Of a DNA stretch of 64,000 nucleotides, positions 1 through 37,485 are shown piece after piece. Positions within the stretch are counted from its first letter, which is position 1; every line of letters starts with the position of its first letter. The notes under the pieces were generated by a model, which did no database searches, had not been told where the DNA came from, and saw nothing but the letters and a program-made list of their open reading frames with translations. Made by a program: the position numbers and the translations under genes. This DNA comes from Gordionus sp. m RMFG-2023 (taxonomy: Eukaryota; Nematomorpha; Gordioida; Chordodea; Parachordodidae): NCBI RefSeq assembly GCF_954871325.1, contig NC_088778.1, positions 21,809,120 through 21,873,119 of the forward strand, in the 5' to 3' direction.

Positions 1-522
1 TTCTGCTGATATATTAAGCATTTGTTGAACTGTAGGTAGAGAAAGATGTTTGGATTGAAGACTTACCCATAATAATCTATAAATAGATGTAACTATAGTA
101 GCTACTGATGATTTGCCAATTTTTGCAAATAAGGCTATTTTTCTGTAACTCTCAAATATCTAAAAATATTAAGCTAATTTATTAAAAAATAAAAATCATA
201 CACAAGAGTTATATAAAGCCTATTCTTCATACTAATATTGTTTTTATGTATGACTTGAGGGGTCTCTATTTCATTCAAATATGTTAGAATATAATTAAAA
301 GTTTCCACATGCATGTGAAATGTCTCACGGAATTTATCAGGATAATAAGGTATAGTATCAAAAATATTAAAAAGTTCTTGATTTCTATAATGAATAATAT
401 ATTTATTAATATTCTAAATATAATATATACCTTAATTCCAAATATCTATGCCTATTTCTATGTTGAGTCGTTTCTTCAAATATTATATAATAAATAACTA
501 ATAATTGATTCATATCAAGCAT
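1..522 (-). CDS. HARBI1-like Harbinger nuclease/transposase, N-terminal 144 residues
   Basis: Three exons on the minus strand join in phase: 522-431, 384-204 and 159-1 (open at the window edge), with two short GT-AG introns of 46 and 44 bp. The product has the HARBI1 layout: a short N-terminus beginning MLDMNQLL, a YYPDKFRETFHMHVETFNYI segment, then ESYRKIALFAKIGKSS, which resembles the helix-turn-helix segment of HARBI1 proteins, and IYRLLWVSLQSKHLSLPT. The DDE catalytic residues would lie beyond the window. No break is seen in the visible part, so this may be an intact transposase or a domesticated copy; the nearby TTA and terminal repeat favour a transposon. The start at 522 is the Met closest to the family start; an upstream in-frame Met exists at 654. 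Confidence 0.6.
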
Positions 523-644
523 TTTGAATATTTTAATTTTTATTTTTATTTTTTTAAAACTTAAATGTGTCCAAAGTGTTTTGTTATTAATTTGTGAAAA
601 TTTTAAAATTTTAAGTATTTTTTCAAATGAATTTGGACGCAGCC
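1..644 (-). mobile_element. PIF/Harbinger DNA transposon, 5' part
   Basis: The element runs off the window start. Its 5' end is marked on the minus strand by the terminal sequence GGCTGCGTCCAAATTC at 644 downwards, directly preceded by TTA, the 3-bp target typical of PIF/Harbinger insertions. A HARBI1-like transposase gene begins about 120 bp inside this end. The other terminal repeat lies outside the window, so the repeat pairing cannot be confirmed here. Confidence 0.6.
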
Positions 645-1627
645 TAAAAAGCAATAAATAAAATAAAAATTTTGAAAATTAAATTAAAATATTATTTAAA
701 AAAAAATATCTATCCTCATATTTTATCAACTTCCATTCCACCATTTATTTTATAGATATATTTATTCATTTCCTAAATTTTACGAGATTTAGAGCTCTTA
801 CAAGTTATTTAATATAAATTTATAATAATATATTAATATTTATTTTAATAGGTAAATGTAAATGTCCATTATAGATTTAGAAAATTCTATTGCTTCTACT
901 ATTGATGTAGCAGCAGATATAAGTGAGAATGAGAATCTTTTACCATTTTTGAAATTACGTAAGTATTTTACTTTATGTGAAATGGATGAACTCTTATAAT
1001 ATGATCAGCACCAAATGCCATCTCTGTAAGAAGATAATATCATCTTCCAAAATATCATCCTCGAACTTAAAGAGACATTTACAAGTAATTCTTTTAAATT
1101 TTTTTTATTTGATAATCTTAATGTCAACATGTTTAAATTTAATTTATTACATTCCTGAGTTGAGCAGGTCCTACAGAAATAGAATCTAGATACAGATTCT
1201 TTATAAAAAAAATGAAATATTAGATACAGTATAATTAATAAAATATTTGATGAAGAGTTAATCTTGGTTTTGTTATTTATATATAATAATTAGGCATTTA
1301 TTTTTTAATATTACTATTATATTAGTTTAATTTTAAAAGAAGAATATTTAATAAATGAAAGTGTAATAACTAATAATTAAGCCTTTATAATGTATTTTGA
1401 CTTTCTTCAATATAATTAAAACATCCAGTTCAATGTTATTTGTATTGAACTTAGCAATGTTTCACCAGAAGAAAAATAAATATCTATTCTATTATCTTTA
1501 TTATAATATGTCAAATTAATATTATAGTTTCAGTTTGAGCTTGATTATATAATCCTCTTGACAACATTTTTAGGGCTTTTTTTAATAATATATTTTGAAT
1601 TGAAAGTATTTTTTGTATCATTTGACT

Positions 1628-2052
1628 CAATCCATAAGTTCTTAAATGCCAAAAAGCCTCATTATATTCATAATAGGAAAATACTTTATCAAAATCTTTG
1701 GCCCATATCATCTTGGGCAACTTTTAATAATGATAGACAATATTGTAAACTTAAATTTTTAAGATAACCTACCCCCTTTTAACCACTAATAAAACATACT
1801 TTAATATATAACAAAATTTGTTGAACCCTTAATCCATAGTTCTTAAATGCCAAAAAGGCTAATTATATTCATATAAAGGAAAATATTTTATCAAAATCTT
1901 TAGCCCATATCATCTTGGGCAACTTTTAATAATGATAGACAAAGACAATATTGTAAACTTAAAATTTAAAATAACCTATATGAACCTTTTTTAACCATAT
2001 ATAAATTAAATAATATACTTTAATATGTTTAACAAAATTTGTGTTGAACCCT
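1628..2052 (+). repeat. Tandem duplication, about 205-bp unit, two copies
   Basis: The units 1628-1831 and 1832-2052 are close copies: both begin AATCCATA and contain a shared stretch around 'CCCATATCATCTTGGGCAAC' and a matching tail. They lie in the long non-coding gap inside the hAT transposase gene. On the minus strand the first unit has an open frame (1720-1511) beginning MPKMIWAKDFDKVFSY; the second unit keeps MPKMIWAKDFDKIFSF and then breaks. I do not recognise this product. Confidence 0.75.
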
Positions 2053-3741
2053 TTATCATTTTTTTGTTTATATAGGTTTTACATTCAGCATGTACATTGT
2101 TTTTTTTAACTTTAAATTTCCATATAAAATTTTAAAAATGAAATTTGATTCAGGAAAAGTTATTTTCATCCAACTTTGATACATACTATTTTTTTCTTTT
2201 ATAAAGAAAAAGCACAGTGAATTTAAAAATGAGATTACAAACACCTCAACGAATTCTCTACACAAAAAAATATATCACTGCAAAACCAAGGTGGTTCTGG
2301 TTGCAAATCCAGACAATCTAAATTAAATTTTAACAATCTAAACATTCCAGCTGTATCGCAAAAATCAGCAGACAAGGTTATCATGGATTTTATTATTGAA
2401 CCTTCCAACCACTGTCTCTGGTTGATGATTCTTCATTTAAAATGATTAAAACTTTTTCTCCTGCGACAAAAAAAGGATATCTACTTTCTTATCTTATATG
2501 ACGAAAAATCTTATAAGAGATTTGTCTGAAGTTTCTTATGTATGCACCACTGCTGATTGTTGGAGTGGTCATCGAAGATATATTATATTTATATGAATTT
2601 TATAATGTTTATTTTATTAGGGCTTTTATTAAACTTACTGCTCATTGGCTTCGTTAACCCTCAAGAGAAGGTCAGCCGCTTTGGCAGTGAGGAGGATTAT
2701 TTGGGGGGGGGGGAACATATGATTTTTTGGCCAACGAAATCATGGGTATCCACAAGTTCTATAAAATTTATAATAAGGTGGTGAAGATGGTGACTGACAA
2801 TGGAACCAACTTTGTCAAGGCATTTAAGTAATATTTATATTTAGCAAATATATTTAAATAAATTTATTTTTTCTAGAGTTTTTGGAGAAAATGAAGAAGA
2901 TAGTAGTGAGGATATGGAATTGATAAATTTGGATGACATTATCCGTTGATGACCCAATTATTCCTACTATCAGCCTACCAAAACATCAACGATGTTGTTG
3001 CCATAATCTTAACCTTATTGCAACAACAGATGCGGAGATGGCAGATAGTGATCTCAATTATAAACGAATATCTAGATCCACGTTTGCAAAATGTTTTGCT
3101 TTAGTTAATAAACAAAATATGTCGTCAAAAATGGCGGATATTTTATTGGAGAAATTGGGAAGATATTTAATAGCTCCCAACAAGACAAGATGGAATTCTT
3201 ATTACCAATGCATGAAATTAATAGATAAGATGCTTTCTGAAAAGTTTTCAGAAGTAGAACAAGTATATGATCAAATTTGATTTGCAATGTTTAGGCAAGA
3301 GGAATGTTTTTTTGTTAAAGAGTATGCAACAGTAATACAATGATATTCTCTAAATAAATTTAAATTTTATAAGTTATGGAACCTTTGGCGATCTCGTTAA
3401 AAATCTTGGAACGGGAGGATAATATGGAACAGGGATATCTAACTCCCGTTCTATCGATATTGATAGATAAATTAACGAAATTTAGCTGCCTGCCTTGCGA
3501 GCCCCTTGTAGATAGTGTTCTTAGAGGTATTGATAAAAGGTAATATTTTTTTATGCAATTATTTTATATTATCAGATATCTGCAAAATATATTAAAAAAT
3601 TTCAAAGATCTGGCAAATTTAGTAAAATATTTTTAACAGGCTAGTTCTACTAAACCTCTGATATCTAGTAAAATATTAATGGGCCTTTGAAGACATTAAA
3701 AATTTATTAGATTATTTGAATTTTAAGCTAATATTTTGATT

Positions 3742-3805
3742 AATTTTCTTTGTAAATAAATTACAATGTTAATTTCTTTGTAAATAAATTACAATGTTAA
3801 TTTCT
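3742..3805 (+). repeat. 28-bp direct repeat, a little over two copies
   Basis: The motif TTTCTTTGTAAATAAATTAC plus CAATGTTAA repeats head to tail with a third partial copy. It lies in the gap between two coding blocks of the hAT transposase gene. No function is evident. Confidence 0.7.
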
Positions 3806-4468
3806 TTGTATATTAAGTATTAAGTTTACATTTAATCAATATTTATGATATGACCCAAATATAAATAAATACCATACAGATGATGTGCCAGACTTTACTG
3901 TAAAATTTAAAAGGGTTAAGCAGATACTTGATTTGATTTATATGAATAAAATGAACACTTATTTAATAATAAATTAATTATCATTTCATAATATAGATTT
4001 CCTTCACTGTATGAAGACAGTAACATTTTGGCAGCCATGATTCACCCTAAATTTAAACTTAATTGGCCTTAAATTAATCTGCTACAAAATATGATGGTAA
4101 AAGAAAGATTAGTTGCCCATTTGGAAAATATGCAGGAACAACCATATGCAGATACCTCAAATGAATGTATGGATGACATTGATGCTTTTTTTGGGAAAAA
4201 TTCTGTACAAAATGCTTGTTCCGTTAATAAATTTTTTTATTCAAATGATGATTCTATGAATATTTTTAATACTTATATTAATTTTAAAAAATCATTTATT
4301 GAATATAATACACCTTTGCCATCAAGCGCTCCTGTGGAGCGCTTGTTTAGTAAAGATAAACATGTTCTAAATGAAAGACGCGGATGTTTAAATGATGATA
4401 ATTTAGAAAAAATTTTATTATTAAAAGCTAATTTTAATTATAAATAAATATATTATAATTGTTATATT

Positions 4469-4600
4469 TATTATTCAATTACAATAAATTTCTACCATAT
4501 TTAATTTATTTTTATATTAGTTAATTTTGCATCGGTTATATTATATTATTATTCAATTACAATAAATTTATAACATATATTAGTTAATTTTGCATCGGTC
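4469..4600 (+). repeat. Imperfect 79-bp tandem duplication
   Basis: The sequence TTATTCAATTACAATAAATT and the phrase TTAGTTAATTTTGCATCGG occur twice with a spacing of about 79 bp, directly downstream of the hAT stop codon. It could be subterminal repeat structure of that element. Just downstream (4635-4725) GATCG-rich sequence ends in a segment whose complement starts CAGGCTTGTTAACCGATC, a plausible hAT right terminus. Confidence 0.5.
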
Positions 4601-4725
4601 AGAAATTTCCTTCAGAAATTTAAATAGAAAAAAAAGTCGATCCTGGATTTCGATCCTCTTTTTTTGAAAAGATCGTGATCGAGATTCGATCGTTTTAAAA
4701 AGATCGGTTAACAAGCCTGCTTTTA

Positions 4726-7700
4726 AAATCAATTGAACATAATATAATATAAGTGAAATTAACGCCTCAGACAGTAAAATATATAAACATGTAAATATTA
4801 TTTTACATTCATGCAACTACAAAAACAATTTAAATACAAGTGATTATCCTAAAATTAATTTATATTGCTTTTAAAATTTACTATTTTTATTTTAGTTTAG
4901 AATGTGTAGCCCAATCCTTAATCTTTGAAATAAAATTTGAATAAAACCTGTATCTATAAAAGTTTTTGAGCTATAGATGAGTTTAAAGTTGATTTTCTAA
5001 CCCAGTCCAAATATGGTATGTTTCATGCCTTATATCAAGAATTATATCATAAAAAATTAATTAACATTTCATTTTATCATCAGACTCGATTTAATGGTAA
5101 TATTTCATAAATAATTATCTGGATGTTAAACATACTTAAAATTAACCACTTATCTATTTATAAATTTTTCAAAATATGTTAAAAAATAATTATTTCAATC
5201 CTTTCACATTTTAATCAATTTTGAGGGAAATTGGTTCAATAGATAAAAAGTTAAAGGGTGGTGGCCTGGCCAAACATGGCCATCCATTTCTCCCTTACTT
5301 AATTTTTATTTTAACTATTACCATTATAATTTTAGATTGACCCTAGCAAGATCAAAAACGCCACCTACTTATAGATGAATTAATAACATTTAAAATGTTT
5401 TAGACGAATTTTTTTAAATCTAAAATTACTCATAAATATTTTTGATGATTTATCTTATATAAAAAAATATGTACATTTAATTTAATACTGCATTGCGTGC
5501 TAATGTTGAATTATTATTTAGTCATAGCTTATACTTCTGATAGTTGCTCAAAACTTGGGGATGACAGTTTGAAAGTGTTATAATTATTGAGATGTAATAA
5601 AAAAAAAATTATATATTATTTTAATCATATTTTTTTATTTGTGGAAATTAAGATCGTAAAATAAATCTTTAAAAAATCTAAAGTAGCGTAAAAAGTAAGG
5701 TTTAACACTGGTATTTAGAAATATTATAAATAAAGTGAGCGCACCTGAATACTATTGGGTGATTTAATTCAGAACAACGATATAATACTAAAAATATTTA
5801 TCGCATCCTAATCATTTTGCAGAAAATTTTCTTCATTTGGAATTTTATATTAAAAATCAGGGAACTGAAATAGCAAAAACAATTTGATTCAAATTCCAAA
5901 CCATAATAAACATAGATTGTAATTTTTATAATATTATTTTAATTTTATAAACAAACCTTATCATTAGTTTTTTAAGATTATAAGAATAATAATTAAGTGT
6001 AGAGAAATCTTAGTTTCTAAAAGTCAACTAGGTAATTTTTAAACTTTAAATATTGTTTATTAGTATATCACTGCTCGATTATTATAGTTAGGTTCACTTT
6101 TGGTTAAAATTAAGTTAGGGCGAAATATTATTACTAGAGGTCCCGCCAAACTTCTTTATGTATAAAAAACCTGAAGATATTAATTTTAAATGTCTTTATA
6201 TAATAAAATAAGTTCTATTTCCTATTAACTCAGTGTTTAAATCATTATAGTTTTATTTTTTTTACCAATCACAAAAAAATATTTTTATCCTGTGATTACA
6301 AAAAAGACTAAATTAAAAAAAAGCCTATTTTTAAATATTTATAAAAGAAATTAAACTACAATAATGGAGATTAGAAAAGGTTAGCGTTTGAAAGTTTTGC
6401 CAATTATAGTCACATAAGATAAGGTGAACTAAATTTTTAATAAAGGAGGTAAATAAAAATGATGAGTTTTACCAAATTCTTTACATATATTATTAAACTC
6501 TTTATTCAGTAATAGGGGCTGATAAAAAACAAAGAATATAAATTTCATTATTGGATATAAATTTTTTGTTTTCAAATATACTTTTTTCTTTGAAATATTT
6601 TAAAAAAAAATTTTTTAAATTCAAAACTTTGTTTATCTCCAACCTTCCACTTTGATTTTGTACTCTTCTTAATTTCCATTACTTCATAAATATTCTCTTT
6701 TGATTCATGTTTAACTGTTTTCAATCCTTTTTACCTAAAATTTATCTCCTTATAAATGTTTTATTTTACAAACTTCATCGGCCATTATACCCCGGAACCG
6801 TTCGGGAATTCAAATATTACATCCATACTTTACCTCATCTACATCTATTTCAACCCCTTCCTCTCTCCCTTTATCTGAATTTTATTCCTTATCAATCTAA
6901 TATTGGATCCTAATAATGCACTTTTCACTCATCACCCATTTGAATATAAAAAAAATTTGACTGATTTTCCTGCTAGAATTACCTCACCTCGAAACTATAA
7001 TTTTGTTAAAATATATCCCTTAAATAATATAAATATGTATTATAGTGTTATAAGCGATTTTTGATTTAAAAACAAAATTTTTATTAGAAAAGTGCGTTTT
7101 TAAAACTATAATACAAGATATATTATGGTAAAGGATTAATACTTTGTATTGGGTGCTACTCCATCTGCAAACAATGTGTTGAAATTTAAGGTTTAATATT
7201 CAGACAACGATATATAATCTAATAAACAAATACTAAATTAAATTAAATTTGTCTAAATCTAGATTTTATTAAAGTGTATTTTGATATTGCAAAAAAAAAA
7301 TTTGATGCAAGCATGAATGAACATAAGTATTTATTCAAATTTTTAAATAAACACATCAAGTATATACAAAAAATTTACTAAATAAATGAGTATATCCTTA
7401 TTTAAAAGTGGCTATATTTATATAATAGAGGAATTATTTGTTACCAAAATCATCGTCCTCGTATTAAATCAAAAGATTTAAACTCTAATTTGTCTATAAA
7501 CTTTTCATTTTTAAATTCAGTTTTTTCTATTTTTGACCCAGGACTTCCTTCATGCCTAAGCCATTCCTGCCTTGATAATAAATTAAATTTATATAAAGAT
7601 TTTGATATTATAAAATATATAATTTGTAATACATATATACAAAAAAATGTTTATAATAAAGAACAAAAGATACATCAATACTTTTAAATGATATTAGTGG

Positions 7701-10076
7701 TCAATAGTAAAAATTTATACTTAACCTTCATGAATTATTAAAAAAATTTTTTATTCAAGATATGAATTAATAATAAAATTAATAAAAAAATTCTGAACCA
7801 ATAAAAAAAGAAAGAAAGATGGTGCGGTCAATTTTTATTTTCTATCTTTTTAAATATACTTATATTTACTTTTATTTTAATTATAAATAAGTATAGAAAA
7901 AATGAGTTATGCCAATCCATAAACTTTTCACCAATCAATGCAATCCAAAATTTTCAGGCAGAACCCTAATAAAAATAAATGTTTGCTATTTTCAATGAAT
8001 GTACTACATTATTATTTTATCAATATTGGGTAACAACCATTACCATGTTAATTAGTAATAGTGGTATTTGCTTAGATATCGATTAAAAATGTGGTATCAG
8101 TTCATCTCTGTAAAAGAACTATTAAATTAAGATTGGAAAAACTGATTATTCCAAAATATATAATATCTTATTCTACTACCCCATTTCACTGATGTCTGCA
8201 AATTTAGCCTTCATTAAAATATTATTAATTTCTTTAGAAAAATTACATTTTAATAAAATATTATTAAATAAAGTAACATTTTTAACATAGTTTGCAACAT
8301 TTATAAATCAACCAATAGGATATAATACTCAAAATTTTCCAACATGTGTTAGTTTAATTATACTCTTTTTTTAAAATCAACCATTGCCTGCTTATTTTTT
8401 TAGTTATATTAGTATTCATTTATTTAGCACATAGGTCTATGACCTATTCTAATAAAAATACTATACGTTTTGATTTCGTAAATGGGTAGAGGTAAGACCC
8501 CAATTATTCTAATTATTGATATCATCTAACCTAAAATGATCTATAATATATTCTATAAAAATATTGGCATGTTTGAGCCTACTATATCATAAGATAACTA
8601 ATTTAAAAGAGGGTAGGATTTTACAAAAAGTAGTCTTTTACCTCTTATAAAGTATGATTTGCACAGTTCCATTAGGAGATAAATTTAATAGGAATTTATT
8701 AACAAAAATAATATTTAATATATTATTCCTTTATAACGTAAAAAATGGAAATTCTGGTACTATAATATTAGCCTATGAAGAAACAATTTTTAATAATATT
8801 ACTAAAGTAGAAAAAGTAAGATTGGACTTTATATATAATTCAGACAAAGGTGCAATTGGAAAACATAATCAGCAATAAAAATTTAGTAATGATTTTTGAT
8901 TAGAATAAAATTGTATAAGAATATAAACAGAGACCTTCCATATTGCTTAGAATAAATTTTAAGTTTTTATATTGTAAAATGATGTAGAGTTGCATATGTA
9001 TAAATGACTAACTGTGTATTCTACTTAAAATATAATCTGAAAACTTAAGAAAATCAATATGTGTTATCAAATCATATTGATTACTTTAAATAAATAATAT
9101 ATGTGAACAGAAAATAAACGAGCATACTAATTAAAATTAAAATAACTAAATATAATTAATTAGCTATTTTAATTATCATTTAAGAGTATATGTTGTTTTA
9201 AATATATATTTCTCACATGACTCTAATTTCAGGTTCTTTCCCTTGGATTTGTCCAATTACGGTGGATAATAAGGTATTTTTAACCCATCCAACTATACCT
9301 ATTTTTAATGCCTTTTCTTGTGTATTCTAAAATTACTATATTCACTAAAAATTATAAAACGTTACCTTCCTAAAAAATACTCCTAAAGATGAAAAATATA
9401 AGCTTATTTAAAGCTTAATCTATACCTTGAACTTTCCCAAAAACTTCAAAATCAACTGATATAAATCTCATTGATATTAAGACTAATTTAAGAATTGGAA
9501 AAATGACAGCTAATATTTGACATACATCTTTACTGGACTTTCGAAATAAAAGTTGAATCTGAATAGTAATATTTTTTTAAATATCCATATTGTTAAAATG
9601 AGAAGTACAAGTCAGTATTTTATATCATTGTTCTATATAAAAATTTTAGGGTATATATATTTTAAATATACAACAAAATTTTGAATACCAATAAGATACA
9701 AATTTTTATCAATAGGTCATTCCAATTCTAGTCCTACAAGTCAGATAAACGTAAATTTATGCTACAAAAATGAATAAAAACGTTGAGCCAGAATCTAAAA
9801 TCTGGTAGACACTTATAAAATAACAATTTTATTTTATGTATTTATATCTTATTTAAAATGTGAAAAGATACCTGAGAAACAATATAATTGTGTTAAATAT
9901 ATAAAGAATCTTTTAAAAGTAAGCAATATTTAGTAAATTTATTATTTCAACTTTCCTATATTTGTAATTATTTTTACCAAATTTTAAGTTATAATACCCA
10001 TTGAGTAGCAATATTTTCCATACAATATTGAAATCTTACATTCCTATTGCAACAATATATTCGCGGAATTTTTTAA
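4726..10076. other. Gene-poor AT-rich spacer upstream of MSH6
   Basis: No spliced gene, RNA gene or complete transposon could be supported here. Short open frames (6707-6913, 7490-7687, 8654-8878) lack recognisable domains, and their composition matches the surrounding AT-rich DNA, so I do not call them. The MSH6 promoter must lie in the right part, but no core promoter element stands out against this composition. Confidence 0.5.
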
Positions 10077-34676
<24,600 letters not shown>

Positions 34677-36795
34677 ATTACTAAATAGTATTTTTATAAC
34701 CCCTTATATATAATTATAACAAATCATTATCATATTATTAGGATAATTAGTCTTTTATTATCTAAAGTTTATATTAAAAATATTTAACATTCTAAAAATC
34801 GAAATATTTAGAATTATCATTAAATCATATTTATATTGATTCTGGCATTACGAAAATCTTAAAGCTTAACAATTACCGAGAAGATTTTCGATTGCGACAT
34901 TGGAAATCTTGTATGAACCTATAAATTATTTTAGTTTTATTATCCGCATCCTTTATATGTTTGAATTATATTTTTTGTTATTTTATTTCGTTGTTTCCTT
35001 TCGATTACAAAGGCTAAATTAGCCCTGGCCAGATAAATGTATATTTGTGGGGGGGGGGGGGTATAAGAATGTACTCCATATTATATTTTGAATTTCTGAT
35101 TTTCTCTCTACTTTCTTAGAGGTCACCTCGTATATGTGACGGTTGATTGATCTTTATATTTAAAATTTGCAATTTTTATCATAATTGGTCATCTGAATAT
35201 TTTATTTTTCTGATAAAAAGCTCTTCAGTGCATTTTGAAAAGATAGGAATTAAAGAAGAATTAAATTATGTAACCTAACAAAAAATTCTAAAATTTTATC
35301 TATCATATATATGGAGATCAAGAATCGTATGGACTCGCCAATGTGGTTTCATAAATTGGAACATATTTGTATTAGGGGTCAATTCGAACCCACTAGGGAA
35401 AATTTTCAATCAGTTTTTCTTTTTTGACCCGACTCATATTATTTTACCCAATCTGACCTGTAAAATATATTTTGTACAATTTATTCAGCCAGATCTTAAA
35501 ATCTTTTCTCGTGTTTTTGAGCCGCGCATACCATAATATATTTTTAATTAATATTCTTTTTGCAAATATTATTTCGAAAGATTTTTCTGGCTAGTTTAAA
35601 TATAAATTTGGGGGGTTATGACGCGAGACCGTCATTGAAATAAAGTCGTGTAAGGATTTGTGAAAAGGCTATTTTTCTTAGAGTAAAATTGGATTTAAGT
35701 CAAATCTCTTTGATAACATACACAATTAAATTTTTATTTTACTTGCATTTAGGCGCCAATTTAATAAAGAATTCTTATTTTAAATGTCTTCTGTCTCTTC
35801 GAATATTTAAATTTTATCAATTTTCAAAAACGGCTACAGCTAAATCATGATTTTTATCAAAAAAATATTAGCTAAACCTCGAAACTATGCATGTATATGG
35901 CAAAAAGGGTTTAGGTCGGACTTAAATTATATTTTTGGTTAATAGCTTCATTTTGCTGTACTTTTAAAATTGGCTAAAGGGTTTCAACACATTTTTGTCC
36001 TACAAATAATACAATTATTAAGAAATTATAATTGTAGAATTTTTAAATTGTATAATTGAGAGAAGTTGATGATAAAATATGGAAGAATAAGAATACAAAT
36101 TATTTAATTCCACTTTACATTCAAAACCTAAGTTAAAAATTTTCATATTTATTCAATAAAAAATAGCATTGCTTGTACATTTATTAATTGAACCTAAAAA
36201 TTAAGATATCCGATATGTTACATCTCAAAATAATTATTGGAAATATTAGCAGTGACTACTGTTACTATAGCTAACCGTGACCTAATCACGAGGGAAGAGA
36301 GCAAAATCTTCTACGTATAAAAAAAATGCAAATTTTTTGAAATTTACATGTTTTATGCTTATTTATATACACATAAGCAATGTTATATTACAAATTATAA
36401 AATCAAAGTAATTTTATTAGCAGAGTTTAAAATACCTATTAAATTTAATTAATTAAATATACTAAAATAAAAACAATGGTGATATATGAAATGAAAAAGA
36501 CATTTATTGGTGTATATAAAGATATTATGCTTTCATCTAATAAATTTTATATTTAATAATGTATGTAAAGAATTTTTTCCTAAACTATATATGCCGGATT
36601 GGACAACCCTGATAAAATATAACCGATTAGACTAATAAATTTATGTTTTAAATATCTTGAATTTTTTTATATGTTATCCTTAAATCAACTGAAGAATCAA
36701 CCCGATTCTCTTCGATTTATTTTTAAATTCGTATGATGGTAGTATAACTAACTAGTAAAAACACAAAATTTTAATGCCCAAAAGCTTACTTATGT
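34677..36795. other. Spacer downstream of MSH6
   Basis: No gene is supportable. The stretch contains a 13-G homopolymer at 35049-35061 and a patch of GACCCGAC/GAACCC-type sequence near 35380-35470 that resembles the inner part of hAT-type elements elsewhere in the window, without clear ends. No polyadenylation site can be singled out because AATAAA-like sequences are common at this composition. Confidence 0.5.
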
Positions 36796-37485
36796 GGCCA
36801 TCTTTAGAAAAGCGAAAATTCCAAAATACACTTTAATTTTAAATATCTCAAAAATTAATTAAGCTAAATATAAAATTAATTTTATTCAAAATTCAAATAC
36901 CTATAAAATAAAATAAATTTTTCTCCTAATTTTTTTTACAGATAGACATTATACTTCCTAATATTTGTACAAAATTCTTTATTGGGACAGGTATTGGGCC
37001 AGAAGTTATTACACTTTAAATGTAGAAGTATAGATACAATCGTTCATAAATATCATTTATATTAAAATTTATTCATAATTAAAAGGAAACTTAAAATTTA
37101 GATTTAAAAAAAAATGTTTTAAAAAAGTTTGGACTCGATCAGGCTTAAATTTTATATAAAATTAATGAATCCCGGAAAATAAACCCCCATGAATTTTTTT
37201 TCATTTTTATAGAATTTAGTTAAGAACTAATAATAAAGGTATATTTTTATTTGGCCTACTCTCCATAAAAAAATGCTTAAATAAGAAAAACTGATGTTTA
37301 AATTGGTACTGGGGAAAAATGCCTCAGTAAAATAACTATGTATTGTAAAAAAAATTAAGTATAGTAAAAATACAATACCATCTTTAAATATGATATTAAA
37401 TAGACTAAATTTGACAAAACTTAGAAATAAGAAATGTTTATTTTATTGGTAAATCATGATTATGTATATACAAATTTTATAATAA

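Larger units (their letters stand above)
862..4447 (+). pseudogene. hAT-family transposase gene (BED finger, dimerisation domain), broken
   Basis: Pieces in order: an acidic N-terminus from ATG at 862; a BED-type zinc finger near 1015-1085 (C-x2-C with KCHLCKKII, then SSNLKRHL); SADKVIMDFIIE at about 2355; YVCTTADCWSGHRR at about 2537; an Asp-containing VTDNGTNFVKAF at about 2790, followed by a donor; LPKHQRC near 2970 and NLIATTD; TRWNSYYQC near 3185; EYAT and ILIDKLTKFSC at 3320-3540; and the C-terminal hAT dimerisation signature SSAPVERLFS at about 4320. At least one in-frame stop (after a DDIIR segment near 2947), a homopolymer-linked frame change near 2700 and reading-frame changes at 970-1010 show it is not functional as a single gene. 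Introns with GT-AG ends probably separate the blocks. A clear left terminal repeat was not found. Confidence 0.75.

Noticed and set aside
6707-6913. 68-codon open frame with Pro/Leu-rich product
   Set aside because: No homologous pattern, no splice context, and composition is that of the surrounding non-coding DNA.
7490-7687. 65-codon open frame on the plus strand
   Set aside because: Asn/Ile/Lys-rich as expected from AT-rich DNA; no motif.
8654-8878. 74-codon open frame (MICTVPLGDKFNRN...)
   Set aside because: Reads moderately protein-like, but no family is recognisable and no neighbouring exon joins it; not enough to call a gene.
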